A DNA stretch of 64,000 nucleotides from Methylovirgula sp. HY1 (lineage in GTDB: Bacteria > Pseudomonadota > Alphaproteobacteria > Rhizobiales > Beijerinckiaceae). The number at the start of each line of letters is the position of its first letter. The stretch's first letter is position 1. The stretch is from assembly GCF_019343105.1 (NCBI RefSeq), contig NZ_CP073764.1, positions 992,001 through 1,056,000 on the forward strand, read 5' to 3'. Position numbers and translations under genes: made by a program. The notes beneath the pieces were generated by a model, which did no database searches, had not been told where the DNA came from, and saw only the letters and a list, made by a program, of their open reading frames with translations. Shown here piece by piece: positions 55,577 to 64,000 of the stretch.

Positions 55577-57136
55577 TCAGTGACCGTCCGGCGTGCGCAG
55601 GCCGATCCATTTGTCCTTCACCTGGTCGAAATGGACGGTCGGATCATATTGGACGACGTCGAGACGAAGATTGGCGGCATCAAGTCGGCCGATCGCCGCC
55701 ATCACCACATAAGATGCGACGACACGATCGCGCTGCGCTGAAACGAGACTGACGCGTGCATTGAGCAAAGTCTGCTGCGCATTGAGAACGTCGAGCGTCG
55801 TGCGCTGGCCGACCTTGGCCTCCTCGCGGACACCTTCGAGCGCGATCACGGCCGCCTTGACCGCAGCCTCATTGGACTTGATGGCGGCCTTGGCGGCATC
55901 GAGAAGGCCCCAGCTCGTTACGACATTCGCCCGCACCGCGTCACGCTGCACATCGGCCTGGATCCGCGCCTGGGTATAGAGCTCCTTCGCCTGACGGACC
56001 TGCGCATCGACCGAGCCGCCCGTATAGATCGGGATCGTCACCTGGCCGGTGACCGCGCCGATGAAGGCCTTCAAACCCGGCTCATAGAAATAGTTCCAAT
56101 CCCGCTCGGCACTGCCGCTCACGGTCACTTTGGGATAAAGTTGACCTTCCGCGAGCTTGACCTGCAAGGCCGCGGCGTCGGCGGCGTGCAATGCGGCCTG
56201 CACCGCCGGATGTTCGCTGAGGCCCAAGAAAACGGCCTGCTGCAGCGTATGCGGCAACAACGCTTCGATGGTGCGGGCCGGTTGGAGGCGCGTAGGCTGG
56301 ACGCCAATTACCTGCCGATAGCCCGCTATGCTGGTCTGGAGATTAGCCTGCGCGGTGAAATAATCCGAACGTGCCGAAGCAAGGCTCGACTCGGCCTGAG
56401 CGACATCCGTCCGCGTCACTTCGCCAACATTGAAGCGGTCCCGTGTCTGCCGCAACTGCTCTTCGAGAACGATGATATTGTTCTTACGCAGATCGAGGAT
56501 CGCCGTATCGCGCAACACGTTCATATATGCAGTGGCGCCGTTTTGCAGAACAACCTCTTGGGTATTGCGCAAATTCTCACGCGCACCGAAAACGTTGCTC
56601 TCCGCTTGGCGCACGCCATTATAGTTGCGGTTTCCATCGAAGACAGTTTGCGTCACCGTCACCGCGACATTGCTCGGCTCGGTCAAGACGCTCCCACCAA
56701 ACAATCCGGCCCCGGCCCCCGCCCCTGTCGCGGCAAAATTGGCGACGCCATATTGACCGGTTACACTCACGGTCGGCCGATAATCCGCCGTCGCCTGCGC
56801 GACCGTTTCATCGGTCGCGCGCACGCCGGCGCGCTGCTGATTGAGGCTTGGATTGTTGCCATAGGCCCGCGCCAGCGCGCCGGACATTGTCTCCGCATGC
56901 GCGGCGGAAATGCCCATCGCGAGGCTCGCTACGATTCCGAGCGCAAAACATAAATGCGACGTGATGACGAACGCGCGCGCCCGGCTATTCGATGATGCCG
57001 TGACTCGGCCCAAGACGATTGCGCTGGGATCAAACCAGCCTTTCGCGCCGCTGAAAGACTCCAAAATACGCCCCGCCCGAGTCCGGAAGACTAGCCCCAT
57101 GGACTCTTGTCTTGGAGAATTCGTCCTGGATGTCAT
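55577..57136 (-). CDS. tolC: TolC family outer membrane efflux protein
   Basis: About 519 residues of the TolC/BepC type. The conserved repeats are seen as NPSLNQQRAGVRATDETVAQ and SLASARSDYFTAQANLQTSI, and the mature part ends near YDPTVHFDQVKDKWIGL. A signal-like segment lies at about 58-80 (TSHLCFALGIVASLAMG), so a long cytoplasmic-like leader precedes it if the ATG at 57136 is used; the ATG at 57100 is an alternative. It gives the exit duct for RND or ABC pumps. Confidence 0.88.
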   Translation of the reverse strand: MTSRTNSPRQESMGLVFRTRAGRILESFSGAKGWFDPSAIVLGRVTASSNSRARAFVITSHLCFALGIVASLAMGISAAHAETMSGALARAYGNNPSLNQQRAGVRATDETVAQATADYRPTVSVTGQYGVANFAATGAGAGAGLFGGSVLTEPSNVAVTVTQTVFDGNRNYNGVRQAESNVFGARENLRNTQEVVLQNGATAYMNVLRDTAILDLRKNNIIVLEEQLRQTRDRFNVGEVTRTDVAQAESSLASARSDYFTAQANLQTSIAGYRQVIGVQPTRLQPARTIEALLPHTLQQAVFLGLSEHPAVQAALHAADAAALQVKLAEGQLYPKVTVSGSAERDWNYFYEPGLKAFIGAVTGQVTIPIYTGGSVDAQVRQAKELYTQARIQADVQRDAVRANVVTSWGLLDAAKAAIKSNEAAVKAAVIALEGVREEAKVGQRTTLDVLNAQQTLLNARVSLVSAQRDRVVASYVVMAAIGRLDAANLRLDVVQYDPTVHFDQVKDKWIGLRTPDGH

Positions 57137-57403
57137 CACCCGGGATCACTTATGTTCTAGAGCTGGCGCGCGCGAATGATTACCCGCACGATCCACGCCA
57201 AACAAGTCGCGGATCTTTCGATCCTCTCTCTCATATTACGCTTCTTAAGGGCGCGCCAAGCCTCAGTCTATGCTCGAGCTTTCATAATTCTGTGAGATGG
57301 CACAAAAATGCTACAGGCCAACACAATCGACCGCGAATCAATAAAGCATTGGCGCCAGCGCCACGCGGGCCGGCGTGCCAAATTCAGAAGCATCGGTTCG
57401 AAT

Positions 57404-58117
57404 TCAAAAAACAAACTCGGCTTGCTTGCGGAAGGCGCTCAAGACCGGGGCCTCTGCGTCGAAGAGTATCAAGGAACTAATCCCGCCGGCTTGGCTTTCG
57501 TAGCGAACCGCAGAACACGCGCCGCTGCCCGACGCTTCTGTGCCATGTAGAATGGTCACGAGGCGGCCGCCCGGCCGCAATTGCCGAAACAACTGGTCGA
57601 GATGACTTTCGACCGCGCCATTTATGAAGATGACGTCGAAAGGCGCATCCGAACCAGCCCCCTCCGTCAACGGGCCGGTCAAGACACGTACAGACCCGAG
57701 CCCAACCGCGGCCAGATTGGTCTTGATCACATCCGCGCGAATTGCATCCGCATCCACGGCGACGACCTCTTTCGCAAGCCCGGCAAAAATGGCGGTCGAA
57801 TAGCCATTGCCCGATGCCACATCGAGGACTTTGTCGGAGGGTTTCACCGCGGCCGACTGGATGAGCCGCGCCAGGACCGCCGGCGTCAACAATTGGCGCG
57901 CCTCGCTCTGCGGCCCGACCGAGGCAAGCTTCAGCGGCATATCCGAATATGCGAAAGTCGCCAATTCAGGCGGCAGGAACCTATCCCGCGGCACTTCGAG
58001 GAAGCGCTCGATGACGGCATGATCCGTCACATCGACCGTGCGGATTTGACAATCCACCATGTTGCGTCGCTGGATCACATCATCCGGCGCCGGTGCGACA
58101 AAATGTGAAGCGGGCAT
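57404..58117 (-). CDS. pcm: Protein-L-isoaspartate O-methyltransferase family protein
   Basis: 237 residues. SAM motif LDVASGNGYSTAIFA, motif VDADA and the FDVIFINGAVESH region match the PCMT family. The N-terminal RRNMVDCQIRTVDVTDH is the alphaproteobacterial form (often called Pcm2/PimT). It may repair isoaspartate or have another protein target. It precedes tolC on the same strand with about 270 bases between. Confidence 0.85.
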   Translation of the reverse strand: MPASHFVAPAPDDVIQRRNMVDCQIRTVDVTDHAVIERFLEVPRDRFLPPELATFAYSDMPLKLASVGPQSEARQLLTPAVLARLIQSAAVKPSDKVLDVASGNGYSTAIFAGLAKEVVAVDADAIRADVIKTNLAAVGLGSVRVLTGPLTEGAGSDAPFDVIFINGAVESHLDQLFRQLRPGGRLVTILHGTEASGSGACSAVRYESQAGGISSLILFDAEAPVLSAFRKQAEFVF

Positions 58118-58225
58118 GATTTTGTCTCGTCCTTGGTCCTGCAGCGAGCTGCTTATAGGTCGACGCGGCAACGCTGTCCATCATCCCCGAAAAGGTATGG
58201 TGCGTCAAAGAAAGCATGGCAAAGG

Positions 58226-58345
58226 GCCGTCACTCGAGCGGAATGAGGAAAAGTGTGAGCGGTCGTCCACCCGCATCCCACTCCAAGCTATTTGAATCGA
58301 TCACGATGATCTTGGATTGATTCAATCCAAGATCATCGTGATCGA
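58226..58345. repeat. Dispersed repeat, family 2, inverted copy
   Basis: The reverse complement of the 54182 element with changes: GAATGAGGAAAAGTGTGAGC ... CACGATGATCTTGGATTGA/TCAATCCAAGATCATCGTG. The long palindrome is 42 bases, more perfect than at 54182. Lies between pcm and the DUF4337 gene. Confidence 0.8.
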
Positions 58346-58518
58346 GCGGCCGCAATTTTGCGTGGGATCATGAAAACGCCTGCCTGCCGGTGGAGGTCTA
58401 CACAAAAGGCAGCTCGGTTGTCTGGCAACGCTCGAGATGCCACAGATGCGTCGCGCCAGGCCCAACCGGGACCGCCGCATTCCGTCAGCCCTTTCTTGCC
58501 AACCCGAGGACCAATTGC

Positions 58519-59085
58519 ATGTCCGACGCCTCCCCGACCGAACATTTCGAACATGTTGAACATGCCCGGCATGCCGCCCATTCCGGCGATTCCTTTCTCG
58601 CCTTGGTTTCGATGACGATTGCAATCCTCGCGGTCCTTGCCGCGAGCGTCGGCAGCCTGGAAACGATCGAGACCGCCGCCACGATCAACGCCAAGAACGA
58701 TGCCGTTCTTTTGCAGAACAAAGCGACCGATACCTGGAATTTCTTCCAGGCGAAAAGCATCAAAAAGAACATGTACCAGATCGCGGCAGGCCTAGGCAGC
58801 GGCCCGACCGACACGTTCAAGAGCCAGGCAAAACGCTACGGCACCGACCAAAAAGAACTGCAGAAAAAAGGCCAATCTCTCGAGCATCAGACCGAAGCTA
58901 AACTTTTCGAAAGCGAACACCATGAGCATCGTCATCATGTGCTGACGGTTTCGGTTACGCTATTACATGTCGCCATCGCGATCGCGACGCTCGCGATCAT
59001 CATGCGAGGCGCGCGCTGGCCTTGGTATAGCGCGTTGGCGCTCGGCTGCGCCGGACTCATCGGCGCGGTCGTGGCCTATTTTTAA
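58519..59085 (+). CDS. DUF4337 family membrane protein
   Basis: 188 residues. A membrane segment at about 28-45 (ALVSMTIAILAVLAASVGSL), a central helical part with NDAVLLQNKATDTWNFFQAK, typical of DUF4337, and two further membrane helices at the C-terminus (about 145-187). Function unknown. ATG at 58519. Confidence 0.88.
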   Translation: MSDASPTEHFEHVEHARHAAHSGDSFLALVSMTIAILAVLAASVGSLETIETAATINAKNDAVLLQNKATDTWNFFQAKSIKKNMYQIAAGLGSGPTDTFKSQAKRYGTDQKELQKKGQSLEHQTEAKLFESEHHEHRHHVLTVSVTLLHVAIAIATLAIIMRGARWPWYSALALGCAGLIGAVVAYF

Positions 59086-59149
59086 GAGCACATCATCCGA
59101 CTATGCTCGCATTCGTCCCTGTCGCGCTAGGGACCGGGCCTCATTGGAA

Positions 59150-59292
59150 GAAGGCGCTCAAAATCAATTAGCTGGAGCATGTTCTTATCAATGAGAACTC
59201 GGATATATCCGAGTTCTAAAAAGTGAGACATCGGATATATCCGATGTCTAAATATCGGAAAAGTCATTCAACTTTTCCGGAACAGGCTCTAG
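59150..59292 (+). repeat. Dispersed palindromic repeat, family 1, two-unit copy lacking head hairpin
   Basis: Starts at GGCGCTCAAAATCAATTAGC, with palindromes at 59194-59217 (GAACTCGG type) and 59226-59249 (GACATCGG type), the tail hairpin and GCTCTAG. Matches the 5511 copy closely over 120 bases. The rest of the 59086-59448 gap shows nothing else. Confidence 0.9.
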
Positions 59293-59448
59293 GCATCACG
59301 TCGCCGGCGTCCACATCAGCGGCCGCGCAGTCCCGATGCATGGCGGAGCTTTGCTGGTAAATTCTCTTGCTTCAGCCTCTCCTTCGCCGCTGGCGGCGAC
59401 GTACATGAGGGATATGCAAGCCGCTAGCGGCCCCCGGAGTGCGCGATC

Positions 59449-60324
59449 ATGAGCCTTATACCCGTCACAACCGCCAGGACGCATGACATGCCGGAAGCGG
59501 TCATGACCGAAGCGGATCGGGTCTTGCTCCGCCAAGCCGTCAATTATCTCGAACATCGGAGCCTAGCGACGCGGCTTTCGCTGCTGCTCGGGCGGCAGAT
59601 GAACCTCATCGGGAAAATATTGCCGGCGCATTTTGCCGGAGTTGTCGACCGCGCCGCAGAAGCTGCCATAAGAGCGGGCCTTTCTGCCGCGGTCCACAGC
59701 ATAAACGCCAAAGCGAGACATGATCGGCGGCGCTGGCACAAGACGGCCGCGACCCTTTCCGGGGCGGTCGGCGGTGCCTTCGGCTTGGCGAGCCTGCCGA
59801 TCGAACTGCCGATTTCGACGCTTTTGATGCTGCGCTCGATCGCCGCGATCGGCCACGCGGAAGGCGAGGATCTGGCGACGCCCGCCGCGGCCTTCGCCTG
59901 CCTGCAAGTTTTTGCGCTGGGCGGCGGCCGGGCCGACGATCAGAATGCCCAAAACGATTCCAGTGTGCGGACCGAAAGCAGCTATTTCGCCGTGCGTGCC
60001 GTCCTCGCCCAATCGGTCAGCGAGGCGGCACGTTTCGTCGTCGAGCGCGGCGCGGCCGAAGAAGCCGCCCCGGTGATCTTGCGCTTCGTCTCGCAGATCG
60101 CGACGCGCTTCGGCCTTGTCGTCTCGCAGAAAGTCGCGGCCCAAGCCGTGCCGATCATCGGCGCCGCGGGCGGCGCGGCGATCAATTACGCCTTCATCGA
60201 TCATTTCCAGACGGTGGCGCGCGGCCATTTCACCGTGCGGCGGCTCGAACGCATCTATGGGCCCGCGCTGGTGCGGGCCGAATATAATGCCTTGCTGCAG
60301 GAGGCCAGCGGCGCGTTTGCCTGA
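59449..60324 (+). CDS. EcsC family protein
   Basis: 291 residues. GAVGGAFGLASLPIELPISTLLMLRSI is the hydrophobic family core (in part here, about 105-130), followed by ACLQVFALGG and two more amphipathic helices. EcsC proteins are of unknown function; in Bacillus the gene sits with an ABC transporter. No such partner is present. Confidence 0.85.
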   Translation: MSLIPVTTARTHDMPEAVMTEADRVLLRQAVNYLEHRSLATRLSLLLGRQMNLIGKILPAHFAGVVDRAAEAAIRAGLSAAVHSINAKARHDRRRWHKTAATLSGAVGGAFGLASLPIELPISTLLMLRSIAAIGHAEGEDLATPAAAFACLQVFALGGGRADDQNAQNDSSVRTESSYFAVRAVLAQSVSEAARFVVERGAAEEAAPVILRFVSQIATRFGLVVSQKVAAQAVPIIGAAGGAAINYAFIDHFQTVARGHFTVRRLERIYGPALVRAEYNALLQEASGAFA

Positions 60325-60345
60325 CACCAAAAGCCGCGTGGCCGA

Positions 60346-61251
60346 TCAGTCGGACCCATTCGGCCATAGCCAGGCCGCGCCGCGCACGCCGCTCGAATCG
60401 CCATGTATCGCGCGCAAAATCCGGGTGGTTACGCCATCGGCAAAAACATAACGGTCGAGAAGCGGCGGCAGCGCCGTATAAAGTCGCGCAATATTCGAGA
60501 TGCCGCCGCCGAGAACGATGGCATCCGGATCGACAATATTGATCACCACGGCAAGCGCCTGAGCGAGCCTATCCGCGTAGACCTCCAAAGAACGACCGGC
60601 TTCGAGATCGCCCTCTGTGGCCGATTCAGCGATCGCCTCCGCGCTCAACAGCTTGCCTGTCCGAAACTGGTGATCCTTGGCGAGAGCGCCGCCCGAAAGA
60701 AAAGTCTCGATGCAATTGGTTCGGCCGCAGAAACAAGGCCGCGGCGGCATATCGGGATCGACGGCGAACGGAACGGGATTATGTCCCCATTCGCCGGCAA
60801 TCCCATTATGGCCGGCGACCACGGCGCGATCGATGACGAGACCGCCGCCCACTCCCGTGCCGAGAATAACGCCGAAGACATGCGCCGCATCGCTGGCCGC
60901 ACCATCGACGGCTTCCGAAAGCGCAAAGCAATTGGCGTCGTTGGCGATACGGACCTGCCGGCCGAGAAATTGGGTGAGGTCGCGATCGAACGGCTTGCCG
61001 TTCAAAACGACACTGTTCGAATTTCGCATCAGACCCGTCTTCGGCGACAGCGAGCCCGGCGTACCGATTCCAATGCTTCCCTGAACCTTGCAGTCGCGCT
61101 CGATGCCGAAGACGAGATCCAAGATCGTCTGCATGATTCCCTGATAATCGCCCTGCGGCGTCGGAAGGCGGCGGCGATCGAGGATCGTGCCGTCGGGCAT
61201 TAATGCGATCGCCTCGATCTTGGTGCCGCCGAGGTCGATACCGATGCGCAT
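60346..61251 (-). CDS. ROK family sugar kinase
   Basis: 301 residues. The ATP-binding DLGGTKIEAIAL motif, the GTGVGGGLVID motif, GEWGHNPV with the catalytic-site Asp nearby (ANDANCFALSE), and the zinc-binding CFCGRTNCIETFLSG are all present. Fructokinase, N-acetylglucosamine kinase or N-acetylmannosamine kinase are possible; substrate unresolved. It converges with the EcsC gene. Confidence 0.88.
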   Translation of the reverse strand: MRIGIDLGGTKIEAIALMPDGTILDRRRLPTPQGDYQGIMQTILDLVFGIERDCKVQGSIGIGTPGSLSPKTGLMRNSNSVVLNGKPFDRDLTQFLGRQVRIANDANCFALSEAVDGAASDAAHVFGVILGTGVGGGLVIDRAVVAGHNGIAGEWGHNPVPFAVDPDMPPRPCFCGRTNCIETFLSGGALAKDHQFRTGKLLSAEAIAESATEGDLEAGRSLEVYADRLAQALAVVINIVDPDAIVLGGGISNIARLYTALPPLLDRYVFADGVTTRILRAIHGDSSGVRGAAWLWPNGSD

Positions 61252-61275
61252 GCTTTTCTCCCGGTTGAAGCAGCA

Positions 61276-61320
61276 TTAGAGCGTGATGACATAGGATTGT
61301 ATCAATCCAGACTCCGGCTC
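61276..61320 (+). repeat. Fragment of family 2 repeat
   Basis: TTAGAGCGTGATGAC, then GGATTG-TATCAATCC, a broken copy of the family 2 palindrome. Short and diverged. Confidence 0.4.
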
Positions 61321-61525
61321 CGTACCGCGACTATAGCCGATCCGTCGAGAACCCGATCATTTCGGCATCATGAATGAAGCACGCCCGAAGCGGCCGTCCT
61401 TGTCGGCGTCGAAAACAGCTTTCATGCCCAGCGCATAATGCTCGCAGCGCGAGCGGCCCATTTCTTGGTTCCGCCAATGAACATTATGGCAGGAGACGCC
61501 TCCGCCTATCGAAGCGAGCTATCGA

Positions 61526-61786
61526 ATGAGCGACATAAGCAAGGATGAGTTCAAGGTTTTACGTGCGGTCCTGACCAATGAATTCCACGACACCCCGCTC
61601 GGCGAAGCACGAATCGGCAGCGATGTCTGGTGCGCGAGTCTCGATGAAGCGGCCGAGCCCTGCGGCATCAAGGACGGAAAGATTCTTTCCGCCATCGTCT
61701 CGGCACTTGCGCATAAGAAACTGGTCGTCTCGGATGGCGAGACGATCGCCTTGACGCAGGCGGGCTACGCGGCGGCCACGGCGTGA
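61526..61786 (+). CDS. Hypothetical small protein, winged-helix-like
   Basis: 86 residues. The spacing of hydrophobic residues (FKVLRAVLTNEF, KILSAIVSALAHKKLVVSDG, IALTQAGYAA) resembles a winged-helix fold as in PadR/MarR-like readers, but no name is safe. ATG at 61526. Near-convergent with the AraC gene. Confidence 0.6.
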   Translation: MSDISKDEFKVLRAVLTNEFHDTPLGEARIGSDVWCASLDEAAEPCGIKDGKILSAIVSALAHKKLVVSDGETIALTQAGYAAATA

Positions 61787-61803
61787 GCCGCACCTGACCC
61801 GGT

Positions 61804-62727
61804 TCACCCCAAAGTGCGCCGATATTCCGACGGACTCAGGCCGGTCAGTCTACGAAAGCCGGCAGTGAACGAACTCGTCTCGCTGAAACCGAACCGCAAC
61901 GCGATCTCCGTCACCGGAACAGAGGTCTTGCCGAGTAGGACCTTGGTCGCCTCGATTCGCCGCATCATGTGATAGCGGTGCGGCGGCACGCCAAAGGAGC
62001 GCTTGAAGGCACGGGCGAAATGATAAGGGCTGAGGCAGACGAGCGCGGCCATGGCGGCGATCGAAATCGGCTGGTCGAGACAGGTTTGAATATAATCGAC
62101 GAGCCTTTGCTTTTGCCATTCGGCAAGCCCTCCCGTCTCGCCTCGTGCCGGAGCAGGATCGCTGCCGTTGAGCCGCATCAACTCATGGCAAAGCACGCCG
62201 CCGAGCGCCTCCGCATAGAAATGGTCGCCACCCCTGTTTTCGCCGATTTCCGCTTTAAGCTTCTGCGCGGTTTCCCAGAGGGACCGATCGAAAAAGAACA
62301 ATTGCGGCTTGAACGCGATGCGATCGAAGCCGAGTTCGGGATCGAGCAAGCTCCCATGCGGGTCGATGTAGATACAAGTAATGCGACTTAGCAGACGCGG
62401 CTTTGCCCAACCGTGAAACTGGCTGCCGGCCGGCACGAAGGTGAGCTTGCGGCTGAGATCGCGCAGATTGGATTTCGGCAGACCTTCAACCGAAGTCTCG
62501 CCCTCGAAACGGGCCGCCCGGTCGGTCACGACCAGGAGATGGTAAGGCGCGCGGAAACAATATTCGAAGGGCTGCGATTCGAGGATACGGACGCTCTCGG
62601 CCTGCATCCCCCGCCAAACCGCAGCGCGGCGCCCGGCAATTTCCGCCGGCATGAAATCGATGGCAGGTGAGAGTAGAGAGTTTGGGTCCGGCAAGAAAGC
62701 GGCGTTGCCCACGGCAATATTGTTCAT
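61804..62727 (-). CDS. AraC family transcriptional regulator
   Basis: 307 residues. The C-terminal HTH pair (LVCLSPYHFARAFKRSFGVP ... RFGFSETSSFTAGFRRLTGL) is unmistakable; the N-terminal half is an unclassified sensor domain. It is divergent from the RND gene, with a 444-base gap, so control of that pump is possible. Confidence 0.88.
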   Translation of the reverse strand: MNNIAVGNAAFLPDPNSLLSPAIDFMPAEIAGRRAAVWRGMQAESVRILESQPFEYCFRAPYHLLVVTDRAARFEGETSVEGLPKSNLRDLSRKLTFVPAGSQFHGWAKPRLLSRITCIYIDPHGSLLDPELGFDRIAFKPQLFFFDRSLWETAQKLKAEIGENRGGDHFYAEALGGVLCHELMRLNGSDPAPARGETGGLAEWQKQRLVDYIQTCLDQPISIAAMAALVCLSPYHFARAFKRSFGVPPHRYHMMRRIEATKVLLGKTSVPVTEIALRFGFSETSSFTAGFRRLTGLSPSEYRRTLG

Positions 62728-63171
62728 ACGTTTCTTTCAGACATTCTGAAACTGACTGAAACTGAGCGCCAGCCTAAGCGGAGCAGCAGATCTGGAACGC
62801 CCTCAGCGCCGCAACGACGCTGCGCCAAGAGCAATAAACCCGGCAATAAACCCGGCAATAGACCCAGCAATAAACCCGGCAATAGACCCGGCAGAGGCTG
62901 GAGATTAAAATAGCGGCAGCTTACGATTATTACAACGCATCACGAATAATTGAACAAAATAAAGGCAGTTACGTTGCGAATCTTGCTGCGCTGCGGCGCA
63001 AAACAGCAAAATGGAACAAGCGAGATATCGACAGGGGCACTACCTTGGATAGGCTGGTCTTGATATGCCCGACGCAAGAGAACCGGGTTGCCGTATTCCA
63101 CATATTCAGGCGTTTTTAAGATCGGGGCCACCTTTGGTGCCGGTCCGATAAGGTCTTTTTGGAGCTGAAGT
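62728..63171. other. Divergent intergenic region araC-type / RND gene
   Basis: 444 bases holding a tandem repeat at 62831-62892 and the RND promoter. GGAG precedes the RND start. No other motif. Confidence 0.5.
62831..62892. repeat. 12-base tandem repeat, five units
   Basis: Units GCAATAAACCCG or GCAATAGACCCG (one with A at the end), five in a row plus two bases. Intergenic, about 280 bases upstream of the RND gene. Confidence 0.9.
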
Positions 63172-64000
63172 ATGGGTATCGTTCGCTTCGCTTTGCGGTT
63201 TCCACATACATTTTATGTGATGGCCCTGGCGATCCTATTTCTCGGCGTCAGCGCGATCTTTTCATCGCCCAAAGACATATTTCCAAGCATCAATATCCCA
63301 GTCGTCAGCGTGATCTGGCAATACACCGGACTGACACCATCAGAAATGCAATCGCGGGTGACGACCTATAGCGAATATTCGATCAGTTCCAACGTCAACA
63401 ATATCCGCAACATCGAGTCGCAAACGCTTTCCGGCATTTCCGTCGAGAAGATTTATTTCCAGCCGAATGTGAACGTCGATCTCGCGATCAGCCAGATCGT
63501 GTCCGCGACCAATTCGATCCGGGCGTTGATGCCAAACGGCATCGAACCGCCTGTCATCGTGCAATATAGTGCCTCCGCGGTTCCGGTTCTGCAATTAAGC
63601 CTCACCTCGGACCGGATGAACGAGCAGCAGCTCTACGATTACGGTATCTATCGGCTCCGTCAGGCACTGGCGCCGATCCAGGGCATTACTCTGCCGACGC
63701 CCTATGGCGGCAAATATCGCCAGATCATGGTCGATCTCGACCCAGATGCGCTGCGTGCGAACGGCCTGACCCCGAACGACATCGTCAATGCCGTCAACGT
63801 CGAAAGCCTCACCTTGCCTTCCGGCGACGCGAAAATCGGCGACAAGCAATATATCGTCAGCGTCAACGCCGTGGCCCCCACGATCGAGGCGCTCAACCAT
63901 ATTCCGATCCGTCAGGTCGGTGCGACCACCGTGCATTTGGACGATGTCGCGCATGTCCGCGACGGTTGGGCCGTGCAACAGAATATCGTTCATACCAACG
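63172..64000 (+). CDS. RND efflux transporter (AcrB/MdtB family), 3' end outside window
   Basis: 276 residues seen of about 1040. First membrane helix (YVMALAILFLGVSAI) is followed by the porter domain with FPSINIPVVSVIWQYTGLTPSEM and ERI-like and NSIRALMPNGIEPPVI regions. It could export drugs or metals; CusA-like metal motifs are not in this part. No periplasmic adaptor precedes it in the window. Confidence 0.9.
   Translation, partial: MGIVRFALRFPHTFYVMALAILFLGVSAIFSSPKDIFPSINIPVVSVIWQYTGLTPSEMQSRVTTYSEYSISSNVNNIRNIESQTLSGISVEKIYFQPNVNVDLAISQIVSATNSIRALMPNGIEPPVIVQYSASAVPVLQLSLTSDRMNEQQLYDYGIYRLRQALAPIQGITLPTPYGGKYRQIMVDLDPDALRANGLTPNDIVNAVNVESLTLPSGDAKIGDKQYIVSVNAVAPTIEALNHIPIRQVGATTVHLDDVAHVRDGWAVQQNIVHTN

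Overview
The window (about 60% G+C by eye) looks like a chromosomal segment of a Hyphomicrobiales (Rhizobiales) alphaproteobacterium, most plausibly Beijerinckiaceae or a close relative. The family assignment is inference. It rests on gene order (suf-type cysteine desulfurase, anmK and tyrS; plsY-dprA; pyrBC; topA-rnr-DUF983-NUDIX-rpmG; valS-popZ-tolC-pcm), on alphaproteobacterial markers (PopZ, DUF1467, an Irr-like box), and on dispersed palindromic repeats. No ribosomal RNA or replication origin was seen.

Layout. 0-11 kb: the start of a cysteine desulfurase (probably first gene of a suf operon) with an iron-response palindrome, an alpha/beta hydrolase, anmK, an orphan ParA-like ATPase, a cobalamin riboswitch driving a NiCoT cobalt/nickel permease and bracketed by two copies of a palindromic repeat, tyrS, a large AsmA/YhdP-like protein and a Bcp peroxiredoxin. 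11-15 kb: an M23 peptidase, dprA and plsY. 15.4-22.3 kb: an ion-transport and stress block (HPP-CBS membrane protein, NsrR-type regulator with two NsrR-like operators, GST, SulP transporter, ClC channel, MarR regulator). It separates plsY-dprA from pyrCB and topA, which are often close together in relatives. 22.3-33.4 kb: pyrC, pyrB, topA, rnr, DUF983, NUDIX, MFS and rpmG.

33.4-37.8 kb is gene-poor accessory DNA: a string of predicted hairpins, a complete IS5-type insertion sequence with CTAG target duplication abutting an enoyl-CoA hydratase, and two unknown genes, one apparently frameshifted. 38.0-43.1 kb, next to tRNA-Gln, carries a full phosphite uptake and oxidation operon (ptxB-A-C-D-E-like). 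This is the most distinctive metabolic system here: an ABC importer brings in phosphite and PtxD oxidises it to phosphate with NAD. It is followed by a fragment of a PseB-type dehydratase cut by a repeat, an ETF-beta lysine methyltransferase-like gene, an orphan DUF4415 protein and tRNA-Lys.

45-64 kb: DUF1467, DUF971, moaA and mrp/apbC (cofactor and Fe-S assembly), a Gly/Tyr-rich secreted protein, a Spy-like protein, a SMI1/KNR4 protein, valS, popZ, tolC, pcm, DUF4337, EcsC, a ROK kinase, an AraC regulator and the start of an RND efflux pump.

A theme across the window is at least two families of short structured repeats whose better-preserved copies end in CTAG. Tandem hairpin units in one family show compensatory arm changes, one copy fragment lies inside the cobalamin riboswitch, and three gene stop codons coincide with repeat-end CTAGs.
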